A DNA stretch of 32,044 bases. Origin: an uncultured Bacillota bacterium (lineage in GTDB: Bacteria > Bacillota > Clostridia > Oscillospirales > Oscillospiraceae). Each line of letters starts with the position of its first letter. Positions within the stretch are counted from its first letter, which is position 1. Below are positions 31,156 through 32,044 of this stretch, piece by piece. A program made the translations under genes and the position numbers. The DNA lies in the NCBI GenBank assembly GCA_947383275.1, contig CANDCW010000024.1:1-32044 (forward strand). Reading direction: 5' to 3'. Below the pieces are notes generated by a model. The model ran no database searches. It saw only the letters and a program-made list of their open reading frames with translations, and was not told the DNA's origin.

Positions 31156-31721
31156 AGCATGCGGAGTGCCTGAGGGACCTGCTCAGGCCCCTGGGGGTTT
31201 ACAATCTGGAGGCCACCTTCAACGGCGGCGAGCTGGACGTACAGGGGGAGCAGCTGGACAAAATCATGGCCTGGCTGGAGGAAATCCAGCGGGAATCCTC
31301 CCTGGCGACGGCGGAGAGCTGGGGGCTGGAGAACATTGCCAGACTGTTCATCCGCCGCCCGGTGGCCAAGGAGCCGAAAAAGCTGGCAGCGGCTCTGGCC
31401 GCCCTGCTGCGCATCGGGGGAGACAGCTTTACGCTGGCCGCCATCAACGACACCATCTCCGGCTGCGGCGTTCACGCTGTGGTGAAGGAACTGGGAAGGG
31501 AGCGGGTGTCTGTCTCCTTTCCCGGGGTGGCCGGAGAGCCGGAAAACTTTGAGGAACTGAAAAAGATTATTGAGGACATTCTGCCCGCCCACCTGGGGAT
31601 TGAGTACGATTTCTGGTACCTCACCTGGGCGGAGCTGGAGGCCCATATCCACAGCTTCCGGGAAATTGAAGAGCCCAATTTTACCTGGAAGATGCTGGAG
31701 ACCTGCGTGGAGTATCTATAA
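31152..31721 (+). CDS. Tail protein XkdU/YmfQ-like (DUF2313, gpI-like)
   Basis: The last gene of the cluster, encoding 189 residues. It shows the XkdU/YmfQ pattern: an N-terminal helical segment (LLRPLGVYNLEATFNGGELD), a central helix-rich region (QLDKIMAWLEEIQRESSLAT, ENIARLFI) and a C-terminal HLGIEYDFWYLTWAELEAH. In contractile phages the equivalent gpI protein connects the wedge to tail fibres. No fibre gene follows. The stop is succeeded at once by a strong hairpin and then non-coding DNA. Confidence 0.88.
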   Translation: MKHAECLRDLLRPLGVYNLEATFNGGELDVQGEQLDKIMAWLEEIQRESSLATAESWGLENIARLFIRRPVAKEPKKLAAALAALLRIGGDSFTLAAINDTISGCGVHAVVKELGRERVSVSFPGVAGEPENFEELKKIIEDILPAHLGIEYDFWYLTWAELEAHIHSFREIEEPNFTWKMLETCVEYL

Positions 31722-31725
31722 GAAC

Positions 31726-31755
31726 AGCCCCGCTGCCGAATCCGGCGGCGGGGCT
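31726..31755 (+). terminator. Hairpin ending the phage-like operon
   Basis: Arms AGCCCCGCTGCCG (31726-31738) and CGGCGGCGGGGCT (31743-31755) pair along 13 positions with one G-U around the loop AATC. No T-run follows, so it is a strong stem of terminator type though not a classic terminator. It starts four bases after the last stop codon. Confidence 0.75.
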
Positions 31756-31843
31756 GGCTAGCTGTTTAGGAGGACGCGGCATATTCCACCTTGTAATAGT
31801 CCATTAAAACGGTACGCGCTAGAACAAATTTTCGAATAAGCAC

Positions 31844-31872
31844 TTGACATTCGTGGGAGAAAAGAGTATCCT
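31844..31872 (+). promoter_or_regulatory. Orphan sigma-A promoter-like site
   Basis: TTGACA (31844-31849), a 17-base spacer, and TATCCT (31867-31872) form a near-consensus promoter. No gene follows on this strand: the next elements are a hairpin and then tRNA-Tyr on the other strand. The overlapping sequence GAAC-ACAA-GTTC (31886-31897), just downstream, matches the core of a Firmicute LexA (SOS) box, though this palindrome is also part of the hairpin stem. Confidence 0.6.
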
Positions 31873-31915
31873 AAACACAGTTATGGAACACAAGTTCTAT
31901 AGCTGTGTTTTTCTT
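31873..31915 (+). terminator. Hairpin with T-run directly after the orphan promoter
   Basis: Arms 31873-31889 and 31894-31910 pair over 17 positions with two G-U pairs around the loop ACAA, followed by TTCTT after the TTT of the stem. A transcript started at the promoter would begin within or next to the stem and end after about 40 bases. It could therefore be a minute RNA, an attenuator relic, or a second terminator for tRNA-Tyr on the other strand. Confidence 0.6.
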
Positions 31916-31921
31916 ATATAG

Positions 31922-31955
31922 GAAAACCGGCACCCCAAACAGGACACCGGTTTTC
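31922..31955 (-). terminator. tRNA-Tyr terminator hairpin
   Basis: Perfect 9-base arms (GAAAACCGG and CCGGTTTTC) lie immediately beyond the encoded CCA end of the tRNA on the minus strand. The TTTT is inside the stem and followed by CCTATAT, so the site may work in either direction. Confidence 0.7.
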
Positions 31956-32040
31956 TGGTGGAGGAGGGTGGATTCGAACCACCGAAGCGAAACGCAACAG
32001 ATTTACAGTCTGCCCCCTTTGGCCACTCGGGAACTCCTCC
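31956..32040 (-). tRNA. tRNA-Tyr (GTA anticodon)
   Basis: The 85-base gene on the minus strand has acceptor arms GGAGGAG and CTCCTCC, a D-loop with GAGTGGCCAAAGGG, anticodon GTA (plus-strand bases 32004-32006) in ACTGTAAATCT, a long variable arm (type II, as expected for Tyr) and the T-arm GGTTCGAATCC. The 3' CCA is encoded. Its 3' end faces the phage-like cluster. Its promoter lies beyond the window. Confidence 0.96.
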
Positions 32041-32044
32041 ATAT

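Larger units (their letters stand above)
19048..31755 (+). mobile_element. Compact PBSX-like phage structural cluster (domesticated prophage-like element)
   Basis: Eighteen same-strand genes follow the head-then-contractile-tail order of Bacillus PBSX and skin: terminase, portal, protease, capsid, connectors, sheath, tube, chaperone, LysM protein, hub, spike, gp25/W-like, J-like and XkdU-like. Most neighbours overlap by a few bases or stand within about 15 bases, so this is one transcription unit. There is no integrase, repressor, replication gene, tape measure, tail fibre, holin or endolysin. GC content and codon choice look like those of the flanking host genes. Flanks are dacF and tRNA-Tyr, and no flanking att-like repeat was seen. 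It may be a defective prophage, a PBSX-like particle or a gene transfer agent. Confidence 0.85.

Noticed and set aside
31762..31862. Open frame of about 34 codons on the minus strand (ends EYAASS)
   Set aside because: No start codon with a ribosome site, and this length without a stop is expected by chance.
31884..31922. Twelve-codon peptide (MEHKFYSCVFLI) downstream of the orphan promoter
   Set aside because: The ATG lies within the hairpin, only about 10 bases from the expected transcript start, with no ribosome site; could be reconsidered as a leader peptide if a gene is found downstream.
31956..32040. tRNA-Tyr 3' end as an integration (att) site of the phage-like cluster
   Set aside because: The tRNA faces the cluster, but I see no second copy of its 3' end near 18.8-19.0 kb or elsewhere in the window, and no integrase gene.
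1..32044. CRISPR arrays, insertion sequences, toxin-antitoxin pairs or defence genes
   Set aside because: No repeat-spacer structure, transposase motif or defence domain was seen on either strand.

Overview
The window reads as the chromosome of a high-GC, gut-type member of the Firmicutes, most likely the Oscillospiraceae (relatives of Flavonifractor, Intestinimonas or Lawsonibacter). This is inferred from the gene content: a GlgC/GlgD pair, DacF, a THF riboswitch ahead of folT, and PBSX-type phage genes, all with strong Firmicute ribosome binding sites. No marker gene settles the genus.

Region 1 (1-11,425) is a histidine-to-formate and folate one-carbon block. It holds the 3' part of fhs, then hutU-hutI and an Lrp-type regulator on the minus strand. 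A divergent LysR gene, ftcD and fchA follow on the plus strand. A THF riboswitch then precedes folT, hutD, folC and a formate/nitrite-family channel. Together these genes take urocanate through imidazolonepropionate and formiminoglutamate to formimino-THF and methenyl-THF. Fhs running in reverse could make ATP and formate, and the channel could export the formate. HutH and FolD are not in the window. Dyads sharing a TATTGTAT half-site lie at the hutU/lysR divergent region and over the ftcD promoter.

Region 2 (11,439-17,569) is a minus-strand glycogen synthesis operon, glgB-glgC-glgD-glgA, with a clear TTGACT-17-TATACT promoter. GlgB carries a histone-H1-like Lys/Ala/Pro tail. Region 3 is dacF (minus), encoding an exported D-Ala-D-Ala carboxypeptidase.

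Region 4 (19,048-31,755) is a very compact plus-strand run of 18 phage structural genes, PBSX/XkdK-like: small and large terminase, portal, protease, capsid, three connector genes, contractile sheath, tube, chaperone-like gene, a disordered protein, LysM hub protein, baseplate hub, spike, gp25/W-like, J-like and XkdU-like. It has no tape-measure gene, tail fibre, lysis gene, integrase, repressor or replication gene. It ends in a hairpin, followed by an orphan promoter-like site and a convergent tRNA-Tyr. It looks like a domesticated particle (PBSX-like or GTA-like) with an unusual tail, and is the most interesting part of the window.

No gene-free stretch exceeds about 235 bases. No CRISPR array, insertion sequence, rRNA or replication origin was seen.
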